NCBI GenBank assembly: GCA_947561585.1 | Contig: CANNZV010001633.1 | Location: 1 to 64,000 of the forward strand | Origin: Caprella mutica | Taxonomy: Eukaryota > Arthropoda > Malacostraca > Amphipoda > Caprellidae | Direction: 5' to 3' | Length of the DNA stretch: 64,000 bases | In this document: piece by piece, positions 34,867-48,700 of the stretch | Numbering within the stretch: position 1 is the first letter of the stretch | Layout: each line of letters begins with the position of its first letter | Program-made: the position numbers and the translations under genes | Notes under the pieces: model-generated | Seen by the model: only the letters and a program-made list of their open reading frames with translations | Databases searched by the model: none | What the model was told of the DNA's origin: nothing

Positions 34867-35408
34867 TAATTTATCCTAACAATGTAAAAACCTTTAATAA
34901 TAAAATTAATTTCAATTATTTAATTATATTATACGATAGATATAAGTAAATATAATAAATATGTATTCTAACAAATATATGACTTTCGAAATGATAAATT
35001 TATACATAAATGATTATCTACTATATTTAAATCAATTTAGATATTGTATGAACACACACAATTTGAAAAAAACAGTGAATATGAAAATATGAATAATTTA
35101 AACATGACCATATAAAACATGACCGGCTAAAAAACATGAAATATGATAATATGAATAAATAATATAATTCATTTATGAGTAAATCATATGAGCTGCATTG
35201 AGATTCTGCATATCATATTATAAGCTTCATATTTATAACGCAAACCAATGGTAATAGGTTTTAAATCAAATTTAATCCGATTACCAGAGAGAATTAAAAA
35301 TGTCGCAAACCAGTAATTAAGCGATTGGTATAAAATGTGTGTAATTGATTTTAAATTGAATACATGATGAGTACAAACTCAATGGAAATGTGAATATATT
35401 TAACTCGT
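34867..35408. other. AT-rich unique stretch
   Basis: Nothing recognised. Confidence 0.5.
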
Positions 35409-36556
35409 ATTTAATATGTTATAGGGTAACTACTCAATTACCGTATGCTCACAGTTACCGTACAAGGGGCGTTAACCCTAATGAGTTTGACTGTCAGAAA
35501 CAACGGGAGAGTTTAACTATGTGTTAAAAAAACACATGTCTTATTTATAAACCTACGGTACTGTATTTTTTACAAGTTGTTAGTTTTTGTACTAAACTAA
35601 TGTGTACCAAATTTCAAGTAAAAATATTGAATATTTAAGGAGAAATAAATACATAGGTATATAAGACATTGGCAACTGAGAGAGCTGAACTGTGATTGGA
35701 TGGAGTGTGAACCAATCACAGCTCGTGCATTTGTCTCTACTACACAAAAACGTGGGAAAATGCTTGCGTATTGGCTAACCAAACTATATTTCTACGTTGC
35801 CAGGTACAATTAATTCCATAATTTACGTGATTTACGCTGAATAACACCGATACGTAAAAAATGTTTAACTTTTGAATACAAAAATATATTTGGTATTCAT
35901 GTAGGAACAAAGTCAAGAAAGGCCAGTAAATTTAAAGGAATGACATGAAGGATATAAAGTAATTAAGAGAATGTGTGCCAAGAAAACACACGTCAAACTC
36001 ATTAGAGTTAACATTTAATATGTTATAGGGTAACTACTCAGTTACCGTATGCTCACAGTTACCGTACAAGAGGCGTTAACATTTAATATGTTATAGGGTA
36101 ACTACTCAGTTACCGTATGCTCACAGTTACCGTACAAGAGGCGTTAACATTTAATATGTTATAGGGTAACTACTCAGTTACCGTATGCTCACAGTTACCG
36201 TACAAGAGGCGTTAACATTTAATATGTTATAGGGTAACTACTCAGTTACCGTATGCTCACAGTTACCGTACAAGAGGCGTTAACATTTAATATGTTATAG
36301 GGTAACTACTCAGTTACCGTATGCTCACAGTTACCGTACAAGAGGCGTTAACATTTAATATGTTATAGGGTAACTACTCAGTTACCGTATGCTCACAGTT
36401 ACCGTACAAGAGGCGTTAACATTTGATATGTTATAGGGTAACTACTCAGTTACCGTATGCTCACAGTTACCGTACAAGGGGCGTTAACGTTTAATATGTT
36501 ATAGGGTAACTACTCAATTACTGTATGCTCACTGTTACCGTACAAGGGGCGTAAGT
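35409..36556. repeat. 68-bp array made from one half of the GGGTAAC MITE, split by an insertion
   Basis: Units contain ATTTAATATGTTATAGGGTA, ACTCAGTTACCGTATGCTCA and CAGTTACCGTACAAG. One unit lies at 35409-35475 and others start at 36013, 36081, 36149, 36217, 36285, 36353, 36421 and 36489, exactly 68 bp apart. The last unit passes without a break into the other half of the MITE (to 36658). The gap 35476-36007 is a TTAA-flanked insertion. Confidence 0.93.
35476..36007. mobile_element. piggyBac-like non-autonomous element at a TTAA site (532 bp)
   Basis: Left end CCCTAATGAGTTTGAC and right end (read inward) CTCTAATGAGTTTGAC differ at one base in 16. TTAA flanks both sides (35472-35475 and 36008-36011). 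Removing the element leaves GTTAAC, exactly the junction of the neighbouring 68-bp units, so the empty site is visible beside it. TTAA duplication and CCC-type ends are characteristic of piggyBac; no transposase frame is present. Subterminal AACACATG / GTGTGCC-like stretches also roughly pair. Confidence 0.85.
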
Positions 36557-36658
36557 CACTAGACAAGCTTAATGTTGAATGTTGAAAATTTAACCTATCG
36601 TGACGTAACACTCACTTTACGGTAACTGTAAGCAGTCGGTAATTGAGTCGTTACCCTG
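36502..36658. mobile_element. GGGTAAC MITE, copy 2 (157 bp), source of the 68-bp array
   Basis: The ends TAGGGTAACTACTCAATTAC and CGGTAATTGAGTCGTTACCC are inverted and flanked by TA (36500-36501 and 36659-36660). The internal AAGTCACTAGACAAGCTTAA and GTTGAAAATTTAACC match copy 1 at 28454-28603 read in reverse. Its left half is what is repeated upstream. Confidence 0.88.
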
Positions 36659-36795
36659 TAGAACTTAAAACATTTCTAGGTCTATTATATAAAAAATCTA
36701 AATTCTAAAGTAACTAGCATATGAAATATTATGTAAAAATATTAAGTATAAAGGCATTGTAGGTTTATTCTTTTACAATCTTTTAAAAAAAATAA

Positions 36796-37048
36796 CTATT
36801 GTTTAGTTGTACTAATTCCTGATGAATAAGAACATTCAGGTACAAATTCTCTTAATTTTGATAGAAAATGTTCTTTCAACTTCAAAATAAATCGAACTGA
36901 AATTGGTGAAAAATAACTTGATTCGGATTCAGTCAGTCGTGAATACAGAGTAAAATTTAAACGAATTTGTGAGCGTTTGTGGAAATCTGGATAAAAATCA
37001 AATAGGTTCAATTTATTAAGAAGAACTTCGCAAAAACAGCCGTAGAAA
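36796..37048 (-). CDS. Candidate terminal exon of an unidentified gene
   Basis: On the minus strand an acceptor-like TCCTCTCACAG precedes 37048. A frame then stays open for about 83 codons to TAG at 36798, and AATAAA follows about 25-30 bases downstream. The peptide has normal composition: it starts FYGCFCEVLLNKLNLF, includes FYPDFHKRSQIRLNF and FILKLKEHFLSKLREF, and ends SGISTTKQ. There is no in-frame ATG near the start, which fits an internal start of the last exon. I recognise no family. A chance frame in AT-rich DNA remains possible. Confidence 0.33.
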
Positions 37049-37240
37049 CTGTGAGAGGATTTATATTATAAGTTCAGATGATTTTCGACCATCTTCCGGT
37101 CTTCAAATAAAAAATAGCCTAAAGTTAGAAACTTGGAAATTATTCCGAAAATATGAAGGATATCGAAAAGAATTCTTAACATTAATATCTGAATTTTACA
37201 AACATGTAGATGATAGTTTGGTCTCGAGAATATGAAACGG

Positions 37241-37315
37241 TGACGTCGCAAAATGACACCAATGGTACACAGAAGGTGATACAGTGTCCATACCTACTAC
37301 GTCAAAATGACGTCC
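37241..37315 (-). repeat. Single reverse copy of the 70-bp TGACGTCA repeat
   Basis: TGACACCAATGGTACACAGA, AGGTGATACAGTGTCCATAC and CGTCAAAATGACGTCC are the reverse complement of the unit arrayed at 14101-14843, with some extra TGACGTC-like sequence. It directly precedes the 55-bp array. Confidence 0.85.
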
Positions 37316-37324
37316 ATATTTGTA

Positions 37325-38718
37325 ACTGGTGCATTTGCCCGTTAAGAATAACGTGTTCTCAATAATATGAATATTTGTAACTAGAGTATTTGACCGTAAA
37401 AAATAACCTGTTCTCAATAGTATCAATATTTGTAACTAGTGTATTTGCCTGTTAAGAATAACGTGTTCTCAATAGTATCAATATTTGTAACTAGTGTATT
37501 TGCCTGTTAAGAATAACGTGTTCTTGATAGTATCAATATTTGTAACTAGTGTATTTGCCTGTTAAGAATAACGTGTTCTTGATAGTATCAATATTTGTAA
37601 CTAGTGTATTTGCCTGTTAAGAATAACGTGTTCTCAATAGTATCAATATTTGTAACTAGTGTATTTGCCTGTTAAGAATAACGTGTTCTTGATAGTATCA
37701 ATATTTGTAACTAGTGTATTTGCCTGTTAAGAATAACGTGTTCTTGATAGTATCAATATTTGTAACTAGTGTATTTGCCTGTTAAGAATAACGTATTCTT
37801 GATAGTATCAATATTTGTAACTAGTGTTTTTGCCTGTTAAGAATAACGTGTTCTTGATAGTATCAATATTTGTAACTAGTGTATTTGCCTGTTAAGAATA
37901 ACGTGTTCTTGATAGTATCAATATTTGTAACTAGTGTATTTGCCTGTTAAGAATAACGTATTCTTGATAGTATCAATATTTGTAACTAGTGTATTTGCCT
38001 GTTAAGAATAACGTGTTCTTGATAGTATCAATATTTGTAACTAGTGTATTTGCCTGTTAAGAATAACGTGTTCTTGATAGTATCAATATTTGTAACTAGT
38101 GTATTTGCCTGTTAAGAATAACGTGTTCTCAATAGTATCAATATTTGTAACTAGTGTATTTGCCTGTTAAGAATAACGTGTTCTTGATAGTATCAATATT
38201 TGTAACTAGTGTATTTGCCTGTTAAGAATAACGTGTTCTTGATAGTATCAATATTTGTAACTAGTGTATTTGCCTGTTAAGAATAACGTATTCTTGATAG
38301 TATCAATATTTGTAACTAGTGTTTTTGCCTGTTAAGAATAACGTGTTCTTGATAGTATCAATATTTGTAACTAGTGTATTTGCCTGTTAAGAATAACGTG
38401 TTCTTGATAGTATCAATATTTGTAACTAGTGTATTTGCCTGTTAAGAATAACGTATTCTTGATAGTATCAATATTTGTAACTAGTGTATTTGCCTGTTAA
38501 GAATAACGTGTTCTTGATAGTATCAATATTTGTAACTAGTGTATTTGCCTGTTAAGAATAACGTGTTCTTGATAGTATCAATATTTGTAACTAGTGTATT
38601 TGCCTGTTAAGAATAACGTATTCTTGATAGTATCAATATTTGTAACTAGTTTATTTGCCCGTTAAGAATAACGTGTTCTCAATAGTATCAATATTTGTAA
38701 CTAGTGTACTTGCCCTTT
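37325..38718. repeat. 55-bp satellite array (about 25 copies) with 495-bp higher-order repeat
   Basis: GTTAAGAATAACGTGTTCT, TATCAATATTTGTAACTAGT and GTATTTGCCT make the unit, repeated every 55 bp from 37341 to 38661. The variant ACGTATTCTT occurs at about 37791, 37956, 38286, 38451 and 38616, and TGTTTTTGCC follows the first and third; thus nine units (495 bp) were duplicated as a block. Edge units are diverged. A stray partial unit lies at 39656-39690. Confidence 0.95.
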
Positions 38719-39751
38719 AACCCTGGAACGACCCACGACCCGTTCTGGTGGGAATATCCCAAGCAACCATGACACATTGTGCCAACATGGATGCTTGATG
38801 GTTAGATGGGCAAGAGATGGCAGACTGAAAAGTAGCCTAGAGATTACATGGGGATAATGTGGTTTTCCATTCTCATGGAATGTTACCTTGGGAGAAGGTT
38901 GGTTCAATGTGGCGAATCCATCCCATTGAATTGTCATATTGGCCCAACCTGATTAATACATATATAGCGTATCAACAATAGTTTCAACATAACAGCCCAT
39001 GCTGTCACCATGTTGGCCCATTTTGCAAATAACTACACAGTACCAATACGACTTATCAATCTAGTGCCCACATGGGCCCCATTAATTTGTATTGCTTAGG
39101 ATATGCAGATGCATACTTCAAAAACTAATTGGCTAGAGCATCTGAAATTGCGTCACTATAATTGTCAATGACCTGTTTATGTATCGTATAAATATCAATA
39201 AGGATGATGGAACTCGTTTTATTCTATTTAGTTTTATATCATTAGTTAAAAGGCGGGCTTCTGAAGCCAGTGTGAAATAAAAAAAAACTCTTGCGTCACA
39301 TTTTACGTCAATCTAGCAAAACTACAAACAGGAATATTTGCTGAAGTCACCCTAACCATTTTAAGATCAATCTACTCCTGTTCGTTTTATTCATCAGAAC
39401 TTACCAAGAAGAGCAAGAGATGTTAATTTTGCCCTTCTAAGAAAAACGGAAATCTAAGATGCAATGCAACGTCTGTCAAGAGAGCATTAGTAGCGATCAT
39501 AGTGTGAACCCGTGCAATCAGAGAACAGAATGAAATCAGATTGGAATATTTGGAACATATCCCTTCATTATTTGGTTTGAAATTAGAAAATTTAAAGGAG
39601 TATGTAACTGTACAATTATGAGCTGGCCCATGAGGCACCTCTGGCTACATATTTGAATAACGTGTTATCATTAGTATCAATATTTGTGTAATTAAACTGT
39701 CCATACTTCTGGTCTTTCAGATTTAGCTGAAGTAATTAATTGATAGCCCTG
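38719..39751. other. Unique stretch with a stray 55-bp unit
   Basis: No gene can be supported. On the minus strand a mini-stretch at 39405-39436 is framed by TTTCCGTTTTTCTTAG and CTTG|GTAAGTTC and is open, but 32 bp is too short to call an exon. GAATAACGTGTTATCATTAG at 39656 is a solitary 55-bp-family unit. Confidence 0.45.
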
Positions 39752-42700
39752 TATTCGATACACTGAGCAATAGACTCTATACACTGAGCAATAGACTCTA
39801 TACACTGAGCAATAGACTCTGTACACTGAGCAATAGACTCTATACACTGAGCAATAGAATCTATACACTGAGCAATAGACTCTGTACACTGAGCAATAGA
39901 CTCTATACACTGAGCAATAGACTCTGTACACTGAGCAATAGACTCTATACACTGAGCAATAGACTCTGTACACTGAGCAATAGACTCTATACACTGAGCA
40001 ATAGACTCTGTACACTGAGCAATAGACTCTATACACTGAGCAATAGACTCTGTACACTGAGCAATAGACTCTATACACTGAGCAATAGACTCTATACACT
40101 GTGCAATAGACTCTGTACACTGAGCAATAGACTCTATACACTGAGCAATAGACTCTATACACTGAGCAATAGACTCTATACACTGAGCAATAGACTCTAT
40201 ACACTGAGCAGTAGACTCTGTACACTGACCAATAGACTCTGTACACTGAGCAATAGACTCTATACACTGAGCAATAGACTCTGTACACTGACCAATAGAC
40301 TCTGTACACTGACCAATAGACTCTGTACACTGAGCAATAGACTCTATACACTGAGCAATAGACTCTATACACTGAGCAATAGACTCTATACACTGAGCAA
40401 TAGACTCTATACACTGAGCAATAGACTCTGTACACTGAGCAATAGACTCTATACACTGAGCAATAGACTCTGTACACTGAGCAATAGACTCTATACACTG
40501 AGCAATAGACTCTGTACACTGAGCAATAGACTCTATACACTGAGCAATAGACTCTGTACACTGAGCAATAGACTCTATACACTGAGCAATAGACTCTGTA
40601 CACTGACCAATAGACTCTGTACACTGACCAATAGACTCTGTACACTGAGCAATAGACTCTATACACTGAGCAATAGACTCTATACACTGAGCAATAGACT
40701 CTATACACTGAGCAATAGACTCTATACACTGAGCAATAGACTCTGTACACTGAGCAATAGACTCTATACACTGAGCAATAGACTCTGTACACTGAGCAAT
40801 AGACTCTATACACTGAGCAATAGACTCTGTACACTGAGCAATAGACTCTATACACTGAGCAATAGACTCTGTACACTGAGCAATAGACTCTATACACTGA
40901 GCAATAGACTCTGTACACTGAGCAATAAACTCTATACACTGAGCAATAGACTCTATACACTGTGCAATAGACTCTGTACACTGAGCAATAGACTCTATAC
41001 ACTGAGCAATAGACTCTGTACACTGAGCAATAGACTCTATACACTGAGCAATAGACTCTATACACTGACCAATAGACTCTATACACTGAGCAGTAGACTC
41101 TGTACACTGACCAATAGACTCTGTACACTGAGCAATAGACTCTATACACTGAGCAATAGACTCTGTACACTGACCAATAGACTCTGTACACTGACCAATA
41201 GACTCTCTACACTGAGCAATAGACTCTGTACACTGACCAATAGACTCTGTACACTGAGCAATAGACTCTATACACTGAGCAATAGACTCTATACACTGAG
41301 CAATAGACTCTATACACTGAGCAATAGACTCTGTACACTGACCAATAGACTCTGTACACTGAGCAATAGACTCTGTACACTGAGCAATAGACTCTACACA
41401 CTGAGCAATAGACTCTGTACACTGACCAATAGACTCTGTACACTGACCAATAGACTCTATACACTGAGCAATAGACTCTATACACTGAGCAATAGACTCT
41501 GTACACTGAGCAATAGACTCTATACACTGAGCAATAGACTCTGTACACTGAGCAATAGACTCTATACACTGAGCAATAGACTCTGTACACTGAGCAATAG
41601 ACTCTATACACTGAGCAATAGACTCTATACACTGTGCAATAGACTCTGTACACTGAGCAATAGACTCTATACACTGAGCAATAGACTCTATACACTGAGC
41701 AATAGACTCTGTACACTGAGCAATAGACTCTATACACTGAGCAATAGACTCTGTACACTGAGCAATAGACTCTATACACTGAGCAATAGACTCTGTACAC
41801 TGAGCAATAGACTCTATACACTGAGCAATAGACTCTATACACTGAGCAATAGACTCTGTACACTGAGCAATAGACTCTATACACTGTGCAATAGACTCTG
41901 TACACTGAGCAATAGACTCTATACACTGAGCAATAGACTCTGTACACTGAGCAATAGACTCTATACACTGAGCAATAGACTCTATACACTGAGCAATAGA
42001 CTCTATACACTGAGCAATAGATTCTATACACTGAGCAGTAGACTCTGTACACTGACCAATAGACTCTGTACACTGAGCAATAGACTCTATACACTGAGCA
42101 ATAGACTCTGTACACTGACCAATAGACTCTGTACACTGACCAATAGACTCTCTACACTGAGCAATAGACTCTGTACACTGACCAATAGACTCTGTACACT
42201 GAGCAATAGACTCTATACACTGAGCAATACACTCTATACACTGAGCAATAGACTCTATACACTGAGCAATAGACTCTGTACACTGACCAATAGACTCTGT
42301 ACACTGAGCAATAGATTCTGTACACTGAGCAATAGACTCTACACACTGAGCAATAGACTCTGTACACTGACCAATAGACTCTGTACACTGACCAATAGAC
42401 TCTATACACTGACCAATAGACTCTATACACTGAGCAATAAACTCTGTACACTGAGCAATAGACTCTATACACTGAGCAATAGACTCTGTACACTGAGCAA
42501 TAGACTCTATACACTGAGCAATAGACTCTGTACACTGAGCAATAGACTCTATACACTGAGCAATAGACTCTATACACTGAGCAATAGACTCTATACACTG
42601 AGCAATAGACTCTGTACACTGAGCAATAGACTCTATACACTGAGCAATAGACTCTGTACACTGAGCAATAGACTCTATACACTGAGCAATAGACTCTGTA

Positions 42701-45700
42701 CACTGAGCAATAGACTCTATACACTGAGCAATAGACTCTGAACACTGAGCAATAGACTCTATACACTGAGCAATAGACTCTATACACTGTGCAATAGACT
42801 CTGTACACTGAGCAATAGACTCTATTCACTGAGCAATAGACTCTGTACACTGAGCAATAGACTCTATACACTGAGCAATAGACTCTATACACTGAGCAAT
42901 AGACTCTATACACTGAGCAATAGACTCTATACACTGAGCAATAGACTCTGTACACTGACCAATAGTTTCTGTACACTGAGCAATAGACTCTATACACTGA
43001 GCAATAGACTCTGTACACTGAGCATTAGACTCTATACACTGAGCAATAGACTCTGTACACTGAGCAATAGACTCTATACACTGAGCAATAGACTCTGTAC
43101 ACTGAGCAATAGACTCTATACACTGAGCAATAGACTCTGTACACTGAGCAATAGACTCTATACACTGAGCAATAGACTCTGTACACTGAGCAATAGACTC
43201 TATACACTGAGCAATAGACTCTGTACACTGAGCAATAGACTCTATACACTGAGCAATAGACTCTGTACACTGAGCAATAGACTCTATACACTGAGCAATA
43301 GACTCTATACACTGTGCAATAGACTCTGTACACTGAGCAATAGACTCTATACACTGAGCAATAGACTCTATACACTGAGCAATAGACTCTATACACTGAG
43401 CAATAGACTCTGTACACTGAGCAATAGACTCTATACACTGAGCAATAGACTCTGTACACTGAGCAATAGACTCTATACACTGAGCAATAGACTCTGTACA
43501 CTGAGCAATAGACTCTATACACTGAGCAATAGACTCTGTACACTGAGCAATAGACTCTATACACTGAGCAATAGACTCTGTACACTGAGCAATAGACTCT
43601 ATACACTGAGCAATAGACTCTATACACTGTGCAATAGACTCTGTACACTGAGCAATAGACTCTATACACTGAGCAATAGACTCTATACACTGAGCAATAG
43701 ACTCTGTACACTGAGCAATAGACTCTGTACACTGAGCAATAGACTCTATACACTGAGCAATAGACTCTGTACACTGAGCAATAGACTCTATACACTGAGC
43801 AATAGACTCTGTACACTGACCAATAGACTCTGTACACTGACCAATAGACTCTGTACACTGAGCAATAGACTCTATACACTGAGCAATAGACTCTATACAC
43901 TGAGCAATAGACTCTATACACTGAGCAATAGACTCTATACACTGAGCAATAGACTCTGTACACTGAGCAATAGACTCTATACACTGAGCAATAGACTCTG
44001 TACACTGAGCAATAGACTCTATACACTGAGCAATAGACTCTGTACACAGAGCAATAGACTCTATACACTGAGCAATAGACTCTGTACACTGAGCAATAGA
44101 CTCTATACACTGAGCAATAGACTCTATACACTGTGCAATAGACTCTGTACACTGAGCAATAGACTCTATACACTGAGCAATAGACTCTGTACACTGAGCA
44201 ATAGACTCTATACACTGAGCAATAGACTCTATACACTGAGCAATAGACTCTATACACTGAGCAATAGACTCTATACACTGAGCAATAGACTCTGTACACT
44301 GACCAATAGACTCTGTACACTGACCAATAGACTCTCTACACTGAGCAATAGACTCTGTACACTGACCAATAGACTCTGTACACTGAGCAATAGACTCTAT
44401 ACACTGAGCAATAGACTCTATACACTGAGCAATAGACTCTATACACTGAGCAATAGACTCTGTACACTGACCAATAGACTCTGTACACTGAGCAATAGAC
44501 TCTGTACACTGAGCAATAGACTCTACACACTGAGCAATAGACTCTGTACACTGACCAATAGACTCTGTACACTGACCAATAGACTCTATACACTGAGCAA
44601 TAGACTCTATACACTGAGCAATAGACTCTGTACACTGAGCAATAGACTCTATACACTGAGCAATAGACTCTGTACACTGAGCAATAGACTCTATACACTG
44701 AGCAATAGACTCTGTACACTGAGCAATAGATTCTATACACTGAGCAATAGACTCTATACACTGAGCAATAGACTCTTTACACTGAGCAATAGACTCTGTA
44801 CACTGAGCAATAGACTATATACACTGAGCAATAGACTCTGTACACTGAGCAATAGACTCTATACACTGAGCAATAGACTCTGTACACTGAGCAATAGACT
44901 CTATACACTGAGCAATAGACTCTGTACACTGAGCAATAGACTCTATACACTGAGCAATAGACTCTATACACTGTGCAATAGACTCTGTACACTGAGCAAT
45001 AGACTCTATACACTGAGCAATAGACTCTATACACTGAGCAATAGACTCTGTACACTGAGCAATAGACTCTATACACTGAGCAATAGACTCTGTACACTGA
45101 GCAATAGACTCTATACACTGAGCAATAGACTCTGTACACTGAGCAATAGACTCTATACACTGAGCAATAGACTCTGTACACTGAGCAATAGACTCTATAC
45201 ACTGTGCAATAGACTCTGTACACTGAGCAATAGACTCTATACACTGAGCAATAGACTCTGTACACTGAGCAATAGACTCTATACACTGAGCAATAGACTC
45301 TATACACTGAGCAATAGACTCTATACACTGAGCAATAGACTCTATACACTGAGCATTAGACTCTGTACACTGACCAATAGACTCTGTACACTGAGCAATA
45401 GACTCTATACACTGAGCAATAGACTCTGTACACTGACCAATAGACTCTGTACACTGACCAATAGACTCTCTACACTGAGCAATAGACTCTGTACACTGAC
45501 CAATAGACTCTGTACACTGAGCAATAGACTCTATACACTGAGCAATAGACTCTATACACTGAGCAATAGACTCTATACACTGAGCAATAGACTCTGTACA
45601 CTGACCAATAGACTCTGTACACTGAGCAATAGACTCTGTACACTGAGCAATAGACTCTACACACTGAGCAATAGACTCTGTACACTGACCAATAGACTCT

Positions 45701-48700
45701 GTACACTGACCAATAGACTCTATACACTGAGCAATAGACTCTATACACTGAGCAATAAACTCTGTACACTGAGCAATAGACTCTATACACTGAGCAATAG
45801 ACTCTGTACACTGAGCAATAGACTCTATACACTGAGCAATAGACTCTATACACTGAGCAATAGACTCTGTACACTGAGCAATAGACTCTATACACTGAGC
45901 AATAGACTCTGTACACTGAGCAATAGACTCTATACACTGAGCAATAGACTCTGTACACTGAGCAATAGACTCTATACACTGAGCAATAGACTCTGTACAC
46001 TGACCAATAGACTCTGTACACTGACCAATAGACTCTGTACACTGAGCAATAGACTCTATACACTGAGCAATAGACTCTATACACTGAGCGATAGACTCTA
46101 TACACTGAGCAATAGACTCTATACACTGAGCAATAGACTCTGTACACTGAGCAATAGACTCTATACACTGAGCAATAGACTCTGTACACTGAGCAATAGA
46201 CTCTATACACTGAGCAATAGACTCTGTACACTGAGCAATAGACTCTATACACTGAGCAATAGACTCTGTACACTGAGCAATAGACTCTATACACTGAGCA
46301 ATAGACTCTGTACACTGAGCAATAGACTCTATACACTGAGCAATAGACTCTATACACTGTGCAATAGACTCTGTACACTGAGCAATAGACTCTATACACT
46401 GAGCAATAGACTCTGTACACTGAGCAATAGACTCTATACACTGAGCAATAGACTCTATACACTGAGCAATAGACTCTATACACTGAGCAATAGACTCTAT
46501 ACACTGAGCAGTAGACTCTGTACACTGACCAATAGACTCTGTACACTGAGCAATAGACTCTATACACTGAGCAATAGACTCTGTACACTGACCAATAGAC
46601 TCTGTACACTGACCAATAGACTCTCTACACTGAGCAATAGACTCTGTACACTGACCAATAGACTCTGTACACTGAGCAATAGACTCTATACACTGAGCAA
46701 TAGACTCTATACACTGAGCAATAGACTCTATACACTGAGCAATAGATTCTGTACACTGACCAATAGACTCTGTACACTGAGCAATAGACTCTGTACACTG
46801 AGCAATAGACTCTACACACTGAGCAATAGACTCTGTACACTGACCAATAGACTCTGTACACTGACCAATAGACTCTATACACTGAGCAATAGACTCTATA
46901 CACTGAGCAATAGACTCTGTACACTGAGCAATAGACTCTATACACTGAGCAATAGACTCTGTACACTGAGCAATAGACTCTATACACTGAGCAATAGACT
47001 CTGTACACTGAGCAATAGACTCTATACACTGAGCAATAGACTCTATACACTGAGCAATAGACTCTATACACTGAGCAATAGACTCAGTACACTGAGCAAT
47101 AGACTCTATACACTGAGCAATAGACTCTGTACACTGAGCAATAGACTCTATACACTGAGCAATAGACTCTGTACACTGAGCAATAGACTCTATACACTGA
47201 GCAATAGACTCTGTACACTGAGCAATAGACTCTATACACTGAGCAATAGACTCTATACACTGTGCAATAGACTCTGTACACTGAGCAATAGACTCTATAC
47301 ACTGAGCAATAGACTCTATACACTGAGCAATAGACTCTGTACACTGAGCAATAGACTCTATACACTGAGCAATAGACTCTGTACACTGAGCAATAGACTC
47401 TATACACTGAGCAATAGACTCTGTACACTGAGCAATAGACTCTATACACTGAGCAATAGACTCTATACACTGAGCAATAGACTCTGTACACTGAGCAATA
47501 GACTCTATACACTGTGCAATAGACTCTGTACACTGAGCAATAGACTCTATACACTGAGCAATAGACTCTGTACACTGAGCAATAGACTCTATACACTGAG
47601 CAATAGACTCTATACACTGAGCAATAGACTCTATACACTGAGCAATAGACTCTATACACTGAGCAGTAGACTCTGTATACTGACCAATAGACTCTGTACA
47701 CTGAGCAATAGACTCTATACACTGAGCAATAGACTCTGTACACTGACCAATAGACTCTGTACACTGACCAATAGACTCTCTACACTGAGCAATAGACTCT
47801 GTACACTGACCAATAGACTCTGTACACTGAGCAATAGACTCTATACACTGAGCAATAGACTCTATACACTGAGCAATAGACTCTATACACTGAGCAATAG
47901 ACTCTGTACACTGACCAATAGACTCTGTACACTGAGCAATAGACTCTGTACACTGAGCAATAGACTCTACACACTGAGCAATAGACTCTGTACACTGACC
48001 AATAGACTCTGTACACTGACCAATAGACTCTATACACTGAGCAATAGACTCTATACACTGAGCAATAAACTCTGTACACTGAGCAATAGACTCTATACAC
48101 TGAGCAATAGACTCTGTACACTGAGCAATAGACTCTATACACTGAGCAATAGACTCTGTACACTGAGCAATAGACTCTATACACTGAGCAATAGACTCTA
48201 TACACTGAGCAATGGACTCTATACACTGAGCAATAGACTCTGTACACTGAGCAATAGACTCTATACACTGAGCAATAGACTCTGTACACTGAGCAATAGA
48301 CTCTATACACTGAGCAATAGACTCTGTACACTGAGCAATAGACTCTATACACTGAGCAATAGACTCTGTACACTGAGCAATAGACTCTATACACTGAGCA
48401 ATAGACTCTATACACTGTGCAATAGACTCTGTACACTGAGCAATAGACTCTATACACTGAGCAATAGACTCTGTACACTGAGCAATAGACTCTATACACT
48501 GAGCAATAGACTCTATACACTGAGCAATAGACTCTATACACTGAGCAATAGACTCTATACACTGAGCAATAGACTCTGTACACTGACCAATAGTTTCTGT
48601 ACACTGAGCAATAGACTCTATACACTGAGCAATAGACTCTGTACACTGAGCATTAGACTCTATACACTGAGCAATAGACTCTGTACACTGAGCAATAGAC

